DNA of 64,000 nucleotides from Bacteriovorax stolpii (GTDB lineage Bacteria > Bdellovibrionota > UBA2428), in NCBI GenBank assembly GCA_945881775.1, contig CAMCVE010000012.1, positions 25,381-89,380 of the forward strand, in the 5' to 3' direction. This document shows, one piece after another, positions 54,448-64,000 of the stretch. A program made the position numbers and the translations under genes. The notes below the pieces were generated by a model. The model ran no database searches. It had not been told where the DNA came from and saw nothing but the letters and a program-made list of their open reading frames with translations. The stretch's first letter is position 1. Each line of letters opens with the position of its first letter.

Positions 54448-55099
54448 TTTCTTTCAAGGAGAGGAAGTTCGCGCGCAGATGAAAGTCAGCGCGACCACTC
54501 TCCCCGTGTCGAAGAGCCCAGTGCACCCGCTCCCCGCTGGCGCTGTCGGTGATTGCGTTCAGAGAGAAAACAGCATCCCGACTGAGGCGATCGTTCGCTG
54601 CGCTCCACGCAAGCCACGGAGAAAATGACCAGTCGAGGGTCACCTCGAGAACGAGTCGACCCTCAGAGAGGCGTGAGAGATCGTTTTTGAGTACGGGAAA
54701 GCCGGCATCGCGACGCGCCTCTGCGGGTGCGCGCACTCGTGCCGCAGAAAATGAAAAAGCTCCCCAAGCGCCGGTAGGAGAAAAATTCCATTCCCAGTAG
54801 CGCTCGCTCGCCCGGTCTGCAACGAAGACTTCAAAGCAGGTCTTCTTCCAGAGCGTCTCAGAAAACTGACTTGCGCTGGCTTCCCATGCAAAGGCGTCAA
54901 GTCCTTTGGCCGCCAGGGTGGAGCTCAGGAGTGTGTACCTGAGTCTCAAATTTTCTCTGCTGAGGGTGCTTTCGACGGAAACGTCAAGAGACTTCGAGGG
55001 AGTCTCGAGAGGAGTCAGGTTTGAGTTGAAGACGATTGACTTCACCCTCGCTACATTAGATCGTCTCGGCGTGTCGGAGAAGAGTGAAAAGGCGGCCAA
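54434..55099 (-). CDS. DOMON-like domain protein
   Basis: LWKKTCFEVFVADRASERYWEWNFSPTGAWGAFSF pattern. Start uncertain because of overlap with mutY. Confidence 0.6.
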   Translation of the reverse strand: MAAFSLFSDTPRRSNVARVKSIVFNSNLTPLETPSKSLDVSVESTLSRENLRLRYTLLSSTLAAKGLDAFAWEASASQFSETLWKKTCFEVFVADRASERYWEWNFSPTGAWGAFSFSAARVRAPAEARRDAGFPVLKNDLSRLSEGRLVLEVTLDWSFSPWLAWSAANDRLSRDAVFSLNAITDSASGERVHWALRHGESGRADFHLRANFLSLKEIISR

Positions 55100-56141
55100 C
55101 GTTTTTCTTAAGGCGTGGCCTCTGTTTCGCGATTGGTATGCGAGCGGGGCTCGTGAGCTTCCCTGGCGCAGATCGCCCGTCGACCCTTACGCCATTTGGA
55201 TTTCCGAGGTGATGTCGCAGCAGTCGACGATGAAAACGGTCGTTCCCTATTTCACGCGGTGGATGCAAAAATTTCCAACGCTGCAAAGTCTCGCTGAGGC
55301 TCCCCAAGACGAGGTGCTGAAATCGTGGGCGGGCCTGGGTTATTACTCCCGTGCGCGCAATGTCCACGCGACGGCAGGCGAACTGGCGAGTCATCTCTCT
55401 AGGAACGGCGGCTCTTGGCCCACGCGCGCCCTCGAGTGGCAGCGTTTCAAGGGGGTCGGGCCTTACACGGCGGCGGCCGTCGCCTCGATTGCTTTCGGAG
55501 ATCGTGTGGTCCCCGTCGACGGCAATGTCCTTCGTGTGGGAGCGCGCGTTTTTGGACATCCCGATCCCCTGAACACTTCGAAAGATCGCAAACAGATTGA
55601 AGCGCTCTTCGCTGAGTCGGTTATGGGTATCGAGACACCTGAGCTCCCTATTTTTGGCCAATCTCTTATGGAGCTCGGGGCTCTCGTCTGTCGCCCGGGC
55701 TCGCAGGCGCTCTGCGAGGTTTGCCCCCTTGCGAGAATTTGTGTGGCGCAGCGAGAAGGCAAGGTCGCTGAGTGGCCCCTCCCTAAACGTCGTCCCCTCA
55801 CTCTGGAGAGGCATCTGGTCGCCGATGTTTTCTGGGATGGGGGTGCGGAAATGCTCTTTCGAAAAATCCCCCCGGGGGAGCGTCTCGAGGGCCAGTGGGA
55901 GCTGCCGCTCAGGACCGTTCACGCCGAAGAGCTCGAGCAAATTTCAAATAATTTTAGTGTTTTAGGCCCGGTCACTCACAGCATTACTCGGTATCGCTAC
56001 AAGGTTTGGGCAGTCCTCAGAGGAGCTCCCACGAAGTCCCCGCAAAAAGGCGAGCAGTGGTCCGCCTGGCGCGAGCCCGACTTGCATCTCACAACGCTCA
56101 CTCACAAACTCCTTCTGAAGATCGATGCACTTTTGAATTGA
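55071..56141 (+). CDS. mutY: A/G-specific adenine glycosylase
   Basis: ELPWRRSPVDPYAIWISEVMSQQSTMKTVVPYF, FKGVGPYTAAAVASIAFGDRVVPVDGNVLRV, four-Cys cluster CRPGSQALCEVCPLARIC. Likely GTG start at 55071 within ORF 54906..56141. Confidence 0.92.
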   Translation: MSEKSEKAANVFLKAWPLFRDWYASGARELPWRRSPVDPYAIWISEVMSQQSTMKTVVPYFTRWMQKFPTLQSLAEAPQDEVLKSWAGLGYYSRARNVHATAGELASHLSRNGGSWPTRALEWQRFKGVGPYTAAAVASIAFGDRVVPVDGNVLRVGARVFGHPDPLNTSKDRKQIEALFAESVMGIETPELPIFGQSLMELGALVCRPGSQALCEVCPLARICVAQREGKVAEWPLPKRRPLTLERHLVADVFWDGGAEMLFRKIPPGERLEGQWELPLRTVHAEELEQISNNFSVLGPVTHSITRYRYKVWAVLRGAPTKSPQKGEQWSAWREPDLHLTTLTHKLLLKIDALLN

Positions 56142-56173
56142 TATCTCACGGAAATTCTAGCAAAGAAGAACCC

Positions 56174-56392
56174 ATGTCTCGCGTTTGCATAGTCACAGGA
56201 AAACGTCCCCTCACAGGCCACAACGTCTCGCACTCCAATACGAAGACGAAAATGCGCCAGCTTCCGAACCTGAAGAAGAAGCGTTTCTTCAACGAAGAAA
56301 CCGGCCAATGGGTCACTCTTCGCGTGTCGACGAGCGCTCTGCGCACGATCACCAAGAACGGTCTCGCCAAAACATTGGCGAAAATCGCTTAA
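56174..56392 (+). CDS. rpmB: 50S ribosomal protein L28
   Basis: MSRVCIVTGKRPLTGHNVSHSNTKTKMRQLPNLKKKRFFNEETGQWVTLRVSTSALRTI. Confidence 0.96.
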   Translation: MSRVCIVTGKRPLTGHNVSHSNTKTKMRQLPNLKKKRFFNEETGQWVTLRVSTSALRTITKNGLAKTLAKIA

Positions 56393-56430
56393 GGCCACAC
56401 AGCAGGACTCTTTTCCAGCGTTCTCTTTAG

Positions 56431-56466
56431 GACCCAGCTTTCTCCCCTGGAGAAGCTGGGTTTTGT
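56431..56466 (+). terminator. Rho-independent terminator after rpmB
   Basis: CCCAGCTT-T-CTCC-CCT-GGAG-AAGCTGGG stem (one bulge) followed by TTTT. Confidence 0.85.
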
Positions 56467-56557
56467 CGTTCCTTCTTTTTGTTAAGGTTTGGTGAGTTTT
56501 GGCCGATAGGCTCCTTAGAGACATTTGGCACCAACATCCAAGGAAAGGAGGCTGCTC

Positions 56558-56902
56558 ATGTCGACACCAAATCTGGTCGCCGTTCGCGACAAAGTCTGGG
56601 AGGAAGTCCTGGAGCTATTGTCATCGCAAGGCCGACTCAACCGCTTCTTCAAGCTCCCTCGTCACGAAAAACGTGCGCTGCTCCAACTCTACGGATCGCT
56701 CGGCTACTCTCAGCTCGGGCATGTCGTTCTGCTCACCCAAAGTGGAAACATCCAGGCTCGAGCAGAATTCCTAAGCTCTCTCGACGAATACCATCTCTAC
56801 GCCATGCTCAACGTCATGGTCAGGTCGATGCAGTGCTGGGCTGAGACCGAAGGCCTCATCCATCAGCGCGCTCCCGGTCGTTGGCGCATTGCTCACGCAT
56901 AA
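56558..56902 (+). CDS. uncharacterised 114-aa protein
   Basis: MSTPNLVAVRDKVWEEVLELLSSQGRLNRFFKLPRHEKRALLQLYGSLGYSQLGHVVLL...; SD AAAGGAGG just upstream. Confidence 0.75.
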   Translation: MSTPNLVAVRDKVWEEVLELLSSQGRLNRFFKLPRHEKRALLQLYGSLGYSQLGHVVLLTQSGNIQARAEFLSSLDEYHLYAMLNVMVRSMQCWAETEGLIHQRAPGRWRIAHA

Positions 56903-56914
56903 GGAAGACTCGCA

Positions 56915-59394
<2,480 letters not shown>

Positions 59395-59479
59395 GTAAGA
59401 CTTTTTAAAGGCGATTCGTGTTGACTCTATGGGGTCGACGCGAGAGTTTGTGAAAAATTTTGGAGAGGATGAAAATTTT

Positions 59480-60280
59480 ATGCGCACTATGATCAAATCA
59501 CTGACACTTGGACTCGGACTTCTCGCAACTGCGGCCGCGAACGCTCAAATTGCTTACTACGTGGAGGCTTCTAACAGCTTCTCGCCTCGCGAAGCCGGCA
59601 ACGGCCTTGGTACGGGGATCTACGCTTCGGGAACCTACAAGTTCAGCGACACCCTCAAAGGGGCTGTCGAGTACTCACAAGATCTTACCTATATGGACGC
59701 TGGCGAAAGCGCTCTCGGTCAGTCTCACGGCTTCATCCGCGTTCCTGTCACTCGCAGCGGCCTCAACTGGATCGGCGGCGACTGGAAGACTTCTTTCACC
59801 ACACGTTGGACCATTCCCACAAACAGCGCAGCTCAACAAGCTGGCGGTTGGGGTTCGATCCTTCTGCGTCCCGCCTTCTCACTAGAAGGCAAAATCTGGA
59901 GCGTTCTCGTTCGTCCCCAGGTTAGCTTTGGTCTCACCGACCGCGCCTATCAAAAGTTTGTTCTCCCCGGCAAAACGCCTGCGGGCAACACTCTTGCTAG
60001 CTGGGCTTTCGAGTTCATCCCTGCTTACAAGGTTAGCGACAAGATGAGCCTCACGCTCTCCTCCAGCGTCTCCCAAGCCTACAAGGGCGGAGCCCCTGGC
60101 CTTGATGGCGCATTTGGCACCGCTAAACTCGCTTACGAAGTCATCGCCGATATCCCTGTCACCACGGGCCCAGTCTCCTATGCTGTCTCAGTCGCGAACG
60201 AAACCCTTTTCAACAAGGACTTCAGCATCTTCAACACTGAGAGTTCCAGCTACACGTTCTACGTGATGGCATCGTTCTAA
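59480..60280 (+). CDS. probable outer membrane beta-barrel protein
   Basis: Signal peptide MRTMIKSLTLGLGLLATAAANAQ; alternating pattern; C-terminal SYTFYVMASF. Confidence 0.65.
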   Translation: MRTMIKSLTLGLGLLATAAANAQIAYYVEASNSFSPREAGNGLGTGIYASGTYKFSDTLKGAVEYSQDLTYMDAGESALGQSHGFIRVPVTRSGLNWIGGDWKTSFTTRWTIPTNSAAQQAGGWGSILLRPAFSLEGKIWSVLVRPQVSFGLTDRAYQKFVLPGKTPAGNTLASWAFEFIPAYKVSDKMSLTLSSSVSQAYKGGAPGLDGAFGTAKLAYEVIADIPVTTGPVSYAVSVANETLFNKDFSIFNTESSSYTFYVMASF

Positions 60281-60330
60281 GTTGAACGATCTTTTTGATT
60301 TCTCGCTCTTGAGGGGCTAAGTATCTTCAG

Positions 60331-61143
60331 GTGACGAGAGTAGGATTCCAGCAACCGCGTATGAGCCCAGTAGTGCGCGCACTACTCATGCTCTGCGCGG
60401 TTGTTTTCGTTTTGCAGCTCACACTCAGTCGCGTCTGGTCTTTCCCTGTCGAAAACGTTTTTGGGTTTTCGCCGCTCGCATTCTTCTCCGGAAGTATCTG
60501 GCAGATCGTCACCTATCCTTTCTTGCATGGTGGCCTCACGCACCTGCTCTTTAATTTACTCATTCTCTACATGCTCGGCACTGAGCTCGAGTGGCGCTGG
60601 GGACATCGCAAGTTCTTGCGCTACTACGCCGTCTGCGCTGTGGGGGGTGCTGTGCTGCACACGCTCATTTGGCTTGCGCTCCTAGCGTTTGGCTCTTCAA
60701 GTGCTGAGACGGCCGGGCTCATTCCCATCATCGGCGCTTCGGGTGCGCTCTACGGACTTTTTGTGGCCTTTGGGATGCTCAACGGCGAAGCGCAGGTTCT
60801 CGTATTTTTTGTCGTACCCATGAAGGCGCGGCAGTTTGTGATCCTGCTCACGGCGATCGAGATTGTGTCCGCAGTTTTTTACTCCGACAGCGGCGTTGCT
60901 CACCTTGTTCACCTCGGCGGCATGCTCGCAGGATATCTCATGATCAAGATTCAAGGCCCCAACCTCAGCGGTGGGGGTGGCGGATTTTTCCGTCGTCGTG
61001 GGGCGCCCATGAGCCGTGATGAAATTCGCAGCCGTCTTCGCGTGATTAGCAATCAGGACACTTCTCCCCGCAAGGGCGACAAGGGCATCCCGATCACTTG
61101 GAATCGTCGTCGTTCCGGTGGTAGTGGACTAAAGCTCGTATAA
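60331..61143 (+). CDS. rhomboid-family intramembrane serine protease
   Basis: HGGLTHLLFNLLILYMLG, IIGASGALYGLFVAF (GxSG), VAHLVHLGGMLAGYL. Confidence 0.92.
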   Translation: MTRVGFQQPRMSPVVRALLMLCAVVFVLQLTLSRVWSFPVENVFGFSPLAFFSGSIWQIVTYPFLHGGLTHLLFNLLILYMLGTELEWRWGHRKFLRYYAVCAVGGAVLHTLIWLALLAFGSSSAETAGLIPIIGASGALYGLFVAFGMLNGEAQVLVFFVVPMKARQFVILLTAIEIVSAVFYSDSGVAHLVHLGGMLAGYLMIKIQGPNLSGGGGGFFRRRGAPMSRDEIRSRLRVISNQDTSPRKGDKGIPITWNRRRSGGSGLKLV

Positions 61144-61435
61144 AGTAGCTCTGGCGCTTCGTCACTCCCACAAGCGATAGCCCCGCTTCTCCCGCGTGAA
61201 CCCAGCGACAGCGCGCCTCTAAGATTTCGGGTTTCATGTTTGCGAGTGGCTGCCATTCGATGCGCACTTTGTCGTGGCGGTGCAAAGGCAATTTGTCAGG
61301 CAGCGCGCGCAGACGCAGCCCATTCTCTGAAATATCCACAAGCAGCGCATCCGCACCGAGTAGCGACACCGGGTGATAGAGCAGCGCTCGCGGGCTCTTG
61401 CGAAGTTTCGTGAGTTCTTTCGCAGAGGGTTTCAA
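61094..61435 (-). CDS. PilZ-domain-like protein
   Basis: RKSPRALLYHPVSLLGADALLVDISENGLRLRAL ... KVRIEWQPL ... ARCRWVHAGEAGLSLVG; TTG start overlapping the upstream stop (TTGA). N-terminal part of ORF 61094..61828 judged non-coding. Confidence 0.6.
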   Translation of the reverse strand: MKPSAKELTKLRKSPRALLYHPVSLLGADALLVDISENGLRLRALPDKLPLHRHDKVRIEWQPLANMKPEILEARCRWVHAGEAGLSLVGVTKRQSYFIRALVHYHRNDDDSK

Positions 61436-62034
61436 CGTAAGCTCCGCAAGAGATGGATCTTTTCGCCCAGGTCTCTGTGGAAAAACTCGCAGAGCACTTG
61501 GCGCTCGTGCGCCGTCCACGCGGCAGGGTCGCCACCCGCAAGGTGTCTCACGAGGCGCGCGGCCCAGCGGCGTGCTGTCTCGTAGTCCACCTTTTCGGGC
61601 GCATGTGGGGAGTTTTGAAGTTCGCCGAGAAGCTTTGTACGGCTCGCCGCAAGACGCGCTGGCGCCAGCGGGTGAAACGCGAGTAGAATGCGGTCCACTT
61701 CCGATTGCAGCTCTAACTCGATCGCACACACGCTGCGTTCGCGGCGGTGATTGAATCCTAGATAAACGAAGTGACTCACTTCTTCGCAGAGAACGCTCGC
61801 GGCACGATGCCCTTGCTGCGAGGTCCACGCCGAAAAAATATCCCGATCAAAAAGCAGTGCGAGATCAATGTCGCCACGGGTCTCATGTTGTTCGACATGC
61901 AGGCGCCCGAGTTCATCAAAGTTTTCGATCGTGCGCACAAAATCTCTCACATCGAGACATGTCGTCGCGCCGTAGAATTCTTCGAGTGTGCGTTGGGCCC
62001 AGTGAAGGGTTTCAAGCGCCGTCGGAGTTGTCAT
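61432..62034 (-). CDS. uncharacterised protein
   Basis: Start MTTPTALETLHWAQRTLEEFYGATTCLDVRDFVRTIENFDELGRLHVEQ; translationally overlaps neighbours on both sides. Confidence 0.7.
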   Translation of the reverse strand: MTTPTALETLHWAQRTLEEFYGATTCLDVRDFVRTIENFDELGRLHVEQHETRGDIDLALLFDRDIFSAWTSQQGHRAASVLCEEVSHFVYLGFNHRRERSVCAIELELQSEVDRILLAFHPLAPARLAASRTKLLGELQNSPHAPEKVDYETARRWAARLVRHLAGGDPAAWTAHERQVLCEFFHRDLGEKIHLLRSLR

Positions 62035-62671
62035 GCGGGTCGCTTCCTTGGGCGATGATGCCCACTTCGGCGAGCATGCGCCGAATCCGAGGGCTCCGGC
62101 TTTGGAGCCATTTTTGGTAGAGGCGCAGCCTGTCGGCTTCGGTGCTGAGGAGTTTGCGGTCAGAAAACTCCGCAAGAAGTTCTTTGAGTTCTGAGAAGCG
62201 TGAGGCGAGTTCGAAGTAGACGTTCAGGTGGCGCTCTTGTGCGAGAGTCTCGCGAATTTGTCCGGCGCGCTCGTAAGCCTGGCCACCGACGGCCATGTAA
62301 AAATCCATGTCGACCATCGAGCGCTCAATGCGCTCTGGGAAAAAGCCGCTTGTGTAGAGCGCGATGTCGCCCACGTGTTGCATCTGCACGAGCTGTTCAA
62401 TCACGGGTTGGGTTTGGCCCTCGAGCCAAAGTCGCACCACAGAGGGAAATTCTTTTTTGGGTTTGACGGCGTGGGGATCGGAGCTCAGTACGAAGTAGGT
62501 GTCACTGCCCACAAAGCGAAGCAGCATGTCGCCGAGGTATTGTCCCAGATGCTCAGGCACCGCGAGCCCTTGTTTGGCGGCGATGTTCAGGCACTCTTCT
62601 GCAAAGAAGCTCCTGAGGTCCTGGGTCAAATAAAGATGTGTGTTGAGAGTTGTCTCACGCGTCATACCCAT
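62012..62671 (-). CDS. uncharacterised protein
   Basis: 219 aa TRETTLNTHLYLTQDLRSFFAEECLNIAAKQGLAVPEHLGQYLGDMLLRFVG; first gene of a three-gene minus-strand unit. Confidence 0.72.
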   Translation of the reverse strand: MGMTRETTLNTHLYLTQDLRSFFAEECLNIAAKQGLAVPEHLGQYLGDMLLRFVGSDTYFVLSSDPHAVKPKKEFPSVVRLWLEGQTQPVIEQLVQMQHVGDIALYTSGFFPERIERSMVDMDFYMAVGGQAYERAGQIRETLAQERHLNVYFELASRFSELKELLAEFSDRKLLSTEADRLRLYQKWLQSRSPRIRRMLAEVGIIAQGSDPHDNSDGA

Positions 62672-62851
62672 CTCCTATCGGCTCCTTTATTATTGTACCA
62701 AAGTGCGGTGCGTTATATTCAAGGTTATCTTTGCGTTAAGGATTTTTAAGAATATGAAATTGTTGGTTTTTTGACATGTTGGAGGCACTCCAGCCTTACT
62801 TGATTGAATCTTAACGGGCTCCATGTGGCACAACTCGTCATAATCAGTTTC

Positions 62852-64000
62852 ATGGGGCGTTTTATTTTCAATCGCGTGGTCTTGGGTTTTGTCTGCTTTG
62901 GCGCTGCCGCGCTTTTGAGTCGTGCGGAGGCCGCTCAGAAGGTGGCCGAAATCATCAACATCCGAGGGCAGGTTGAAGCTCTCGGGCCGGGCGGACAGAT
63001 CCGCGTGCTTTCCAGGGGCGCTGAGCTCTACGAGCAAGAGACGGTGATGACTGGCCAAGACGGACGCGCCAAAGTGCGCTTTGTTGAGGGCGCCAACGAA
63101 GTCGTCGTCGGCACCAACAGTCGCCTCCAAATTCAAACCGCTTCAGCGGATGAGAAAAAGCCTGGCACCACTCTCTTCCTTGAGTCGGGCGAAGTGCGTT
63201 CGACAGTGAATCGCAAATATTCGGGCCAAGGTCGCGACGTCTTCGAAGTTCGCACCCCCAACGCGGTTGCGGGCGTGCGCGGAACAGTGTTCCAAGTCGG
63301 ATACGATCGGAGGCAGAACGCGACTGTAGTTGCGACCCTGCGCGGTCTTGTGAGCGTCCAGGCGGGCGCTTCGAACCCCGCACTCGTCGCCAAAGGTCAG
63401 TTCACAATGACCATGCGAGGCATCTTGCAGAGCGTGCGCCCTATCGATCGTGACAGCGCGATCAAGCATCAGATCGAGCGTTTTGAGCGCGCAATGCCCT
63501 CGGAATCGGATTCTTCGAAGCGTGAAGGCTCGGGCTCGAAAGACGCCGCTCTTGCTGGCAATGCTGCGGCGGCGGCAGGTTTCAAACCCTCTAAGCTCAG
63601 CGAGGCGCAGGCCCTCTCATCGAAGTTCGGTTTCCCTGTTGAATCGACCATGAACTACGTGAAGACGGGCACCGTCTCGCAAGAAGACAAAGACCGAGCG
63701 ATCCGCGATCTCGGTGCTGATGCCGGTGGCATCGAGTCGGCTGGCGGCAGTCAACGGGGCGGAGGCGGCTTTATGGAAGTTCAGAATCCTGCCTTTGTGA
63801 AACCTTCGATGCCTGTGGATTCCGCGACCTCGCGCCCTGCTGTTCGGGGAAATGGATTTGTTCGCGAGGTGATGGCCCCGATCGTCGTCAAAGAACCCGT
63901 TTACGAAATTCAAAAACCGGTGATTGATCCCGTGAATGTTCTCCCCGATGTTGTCACGCTTCCCATAGGAGGTGGTTCGGGTGATATTCAGGCGGGTGTT
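62852..64000 (+). CDS. FecR-domain protein, partial (runs off right window edge)
   Basis: Manual translation from ATG 62852: MGRFIFNRVVLGFVCFGAAALLSRAEAAQKVAEIINIRGQVEALGPGGQIRVLSRGAELYEQETVMTGQDGRAKVRFVEGANEVVVGTNSRLQIQ...SGEVRSTVNRKYSGQGRDVFEVRTPNAVAGVRGTVFQVGYD. Signal peptide then FecR pattern. Open to the window end, so missing from the ORF track. Confidence 0.85.
   Translation, partial: MGRFIFNRVVLGFVCFGAAALLSRAEAAQKVAEIINIRGQVEALGPGGQIRVLSRGAELYEQETVMTGQDGRAKVRFVEGANEVVVGTNSRLQIQTASADEKKPGTTLFLESGEVRSTVNRKYSGQGRDVFEVRTPNAVAGVRGTVFQVGYDRRQNATVVATLRGLVSVQAGASNPALVAKGQFTMTMRGILQSVRPIDRDSAIKHQIERFERAMPSESDSSKREGSGSKDAALAGNAAAAAGFKPSKLSEAQALSSKFGFPVESTMNYVKTGTVSQEDKDRAIRDLGADAGGIESAGGSQRGGGGFMEVQNPAFVKPSMPVDSATSRPAVRGNGFVREVMAPIVVKEPVYEIQKPVIDPVNVLPDVVTLPIGGGSGDIQAGV

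Noticed and set aside
55056-55940. 294-aa minus-strand ORF opposite mutY
   Set aside because: Antisense to a clear MutY coding sequence; composition is low-information.
61436-61828. N-terminal part of the 244-aa ORF 61094..61828
   Set aside because: Overlaps the better-supported 61432..62034 gene; Arg/Pro-rich out-of-frame composition. Only the PilZ-like portion is retained.
62771-62790. TTGACA and TGGAG-GCA-CTCCA palindrome upstream of the FecR gene
   Set aside because: The -35 hexamer is good but no convincing -10 at 16-18 nt, and a 5-bp palindrome is too short to call an operator.

Overview
This 64 kb window looks like a chromosomal segment of a Gram-negative bacterium, moderately GC-rich with dense coding. 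No rRNA, tRNA, CRISPR array or transposon was recognised. There are four blocks. (1) 1-14352, minus strand: a compact biosynthetic operon with a TIGR04325-type methyltransferase-like gene, an M28 peptidase, an Sfp/EntD-type phosphopantetheinyl transferase, one 3603-aa hybrid NRPS-PKS (A-PCP-KS-AT-ACP-aminotransferase-C-A-PCP-C-PCP), and two alpha/beta hydrolases. The first hydrolase lacks the nucleophile Ser. The second runs off the left edge and is absent from the ORF track. (2) about 15.9-40.3 kb: a large exopolysaccharide locus with glycosyltransferases, FkbH-like protein plus ACP, ATP-grasp, LMW-PTP, two NodB-like deacetylases, a GT2/sugar-phosphotransferase fusion, a glycoside-hydrolase-like lipoprotein, Wza/Wzz/Wzy-type proteins, a truncated BY-kinase-like ATPase, an NlpC/P60-like protein and TolC. 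(3) about 40.3-62.7 kb: mostly housekeeping genes (murI, nadE, parB, dus, rsmB-like, mutY, rpmB, cpaF-like, eno, rhomboid, PilZ), plus a peroxiredoxin carrying a histone-H1-like Lys/Ala tail. (4) a FecR-domain protein running off the right edge, also absent from the ORF track. The best candidate for an undescribed system is the NRPS-PKS-aminotransferase operon. Substrate codes read by eye are Thr-like for A1 and Gly for A2. Functions were assigned by motif reading only; no searches were run.
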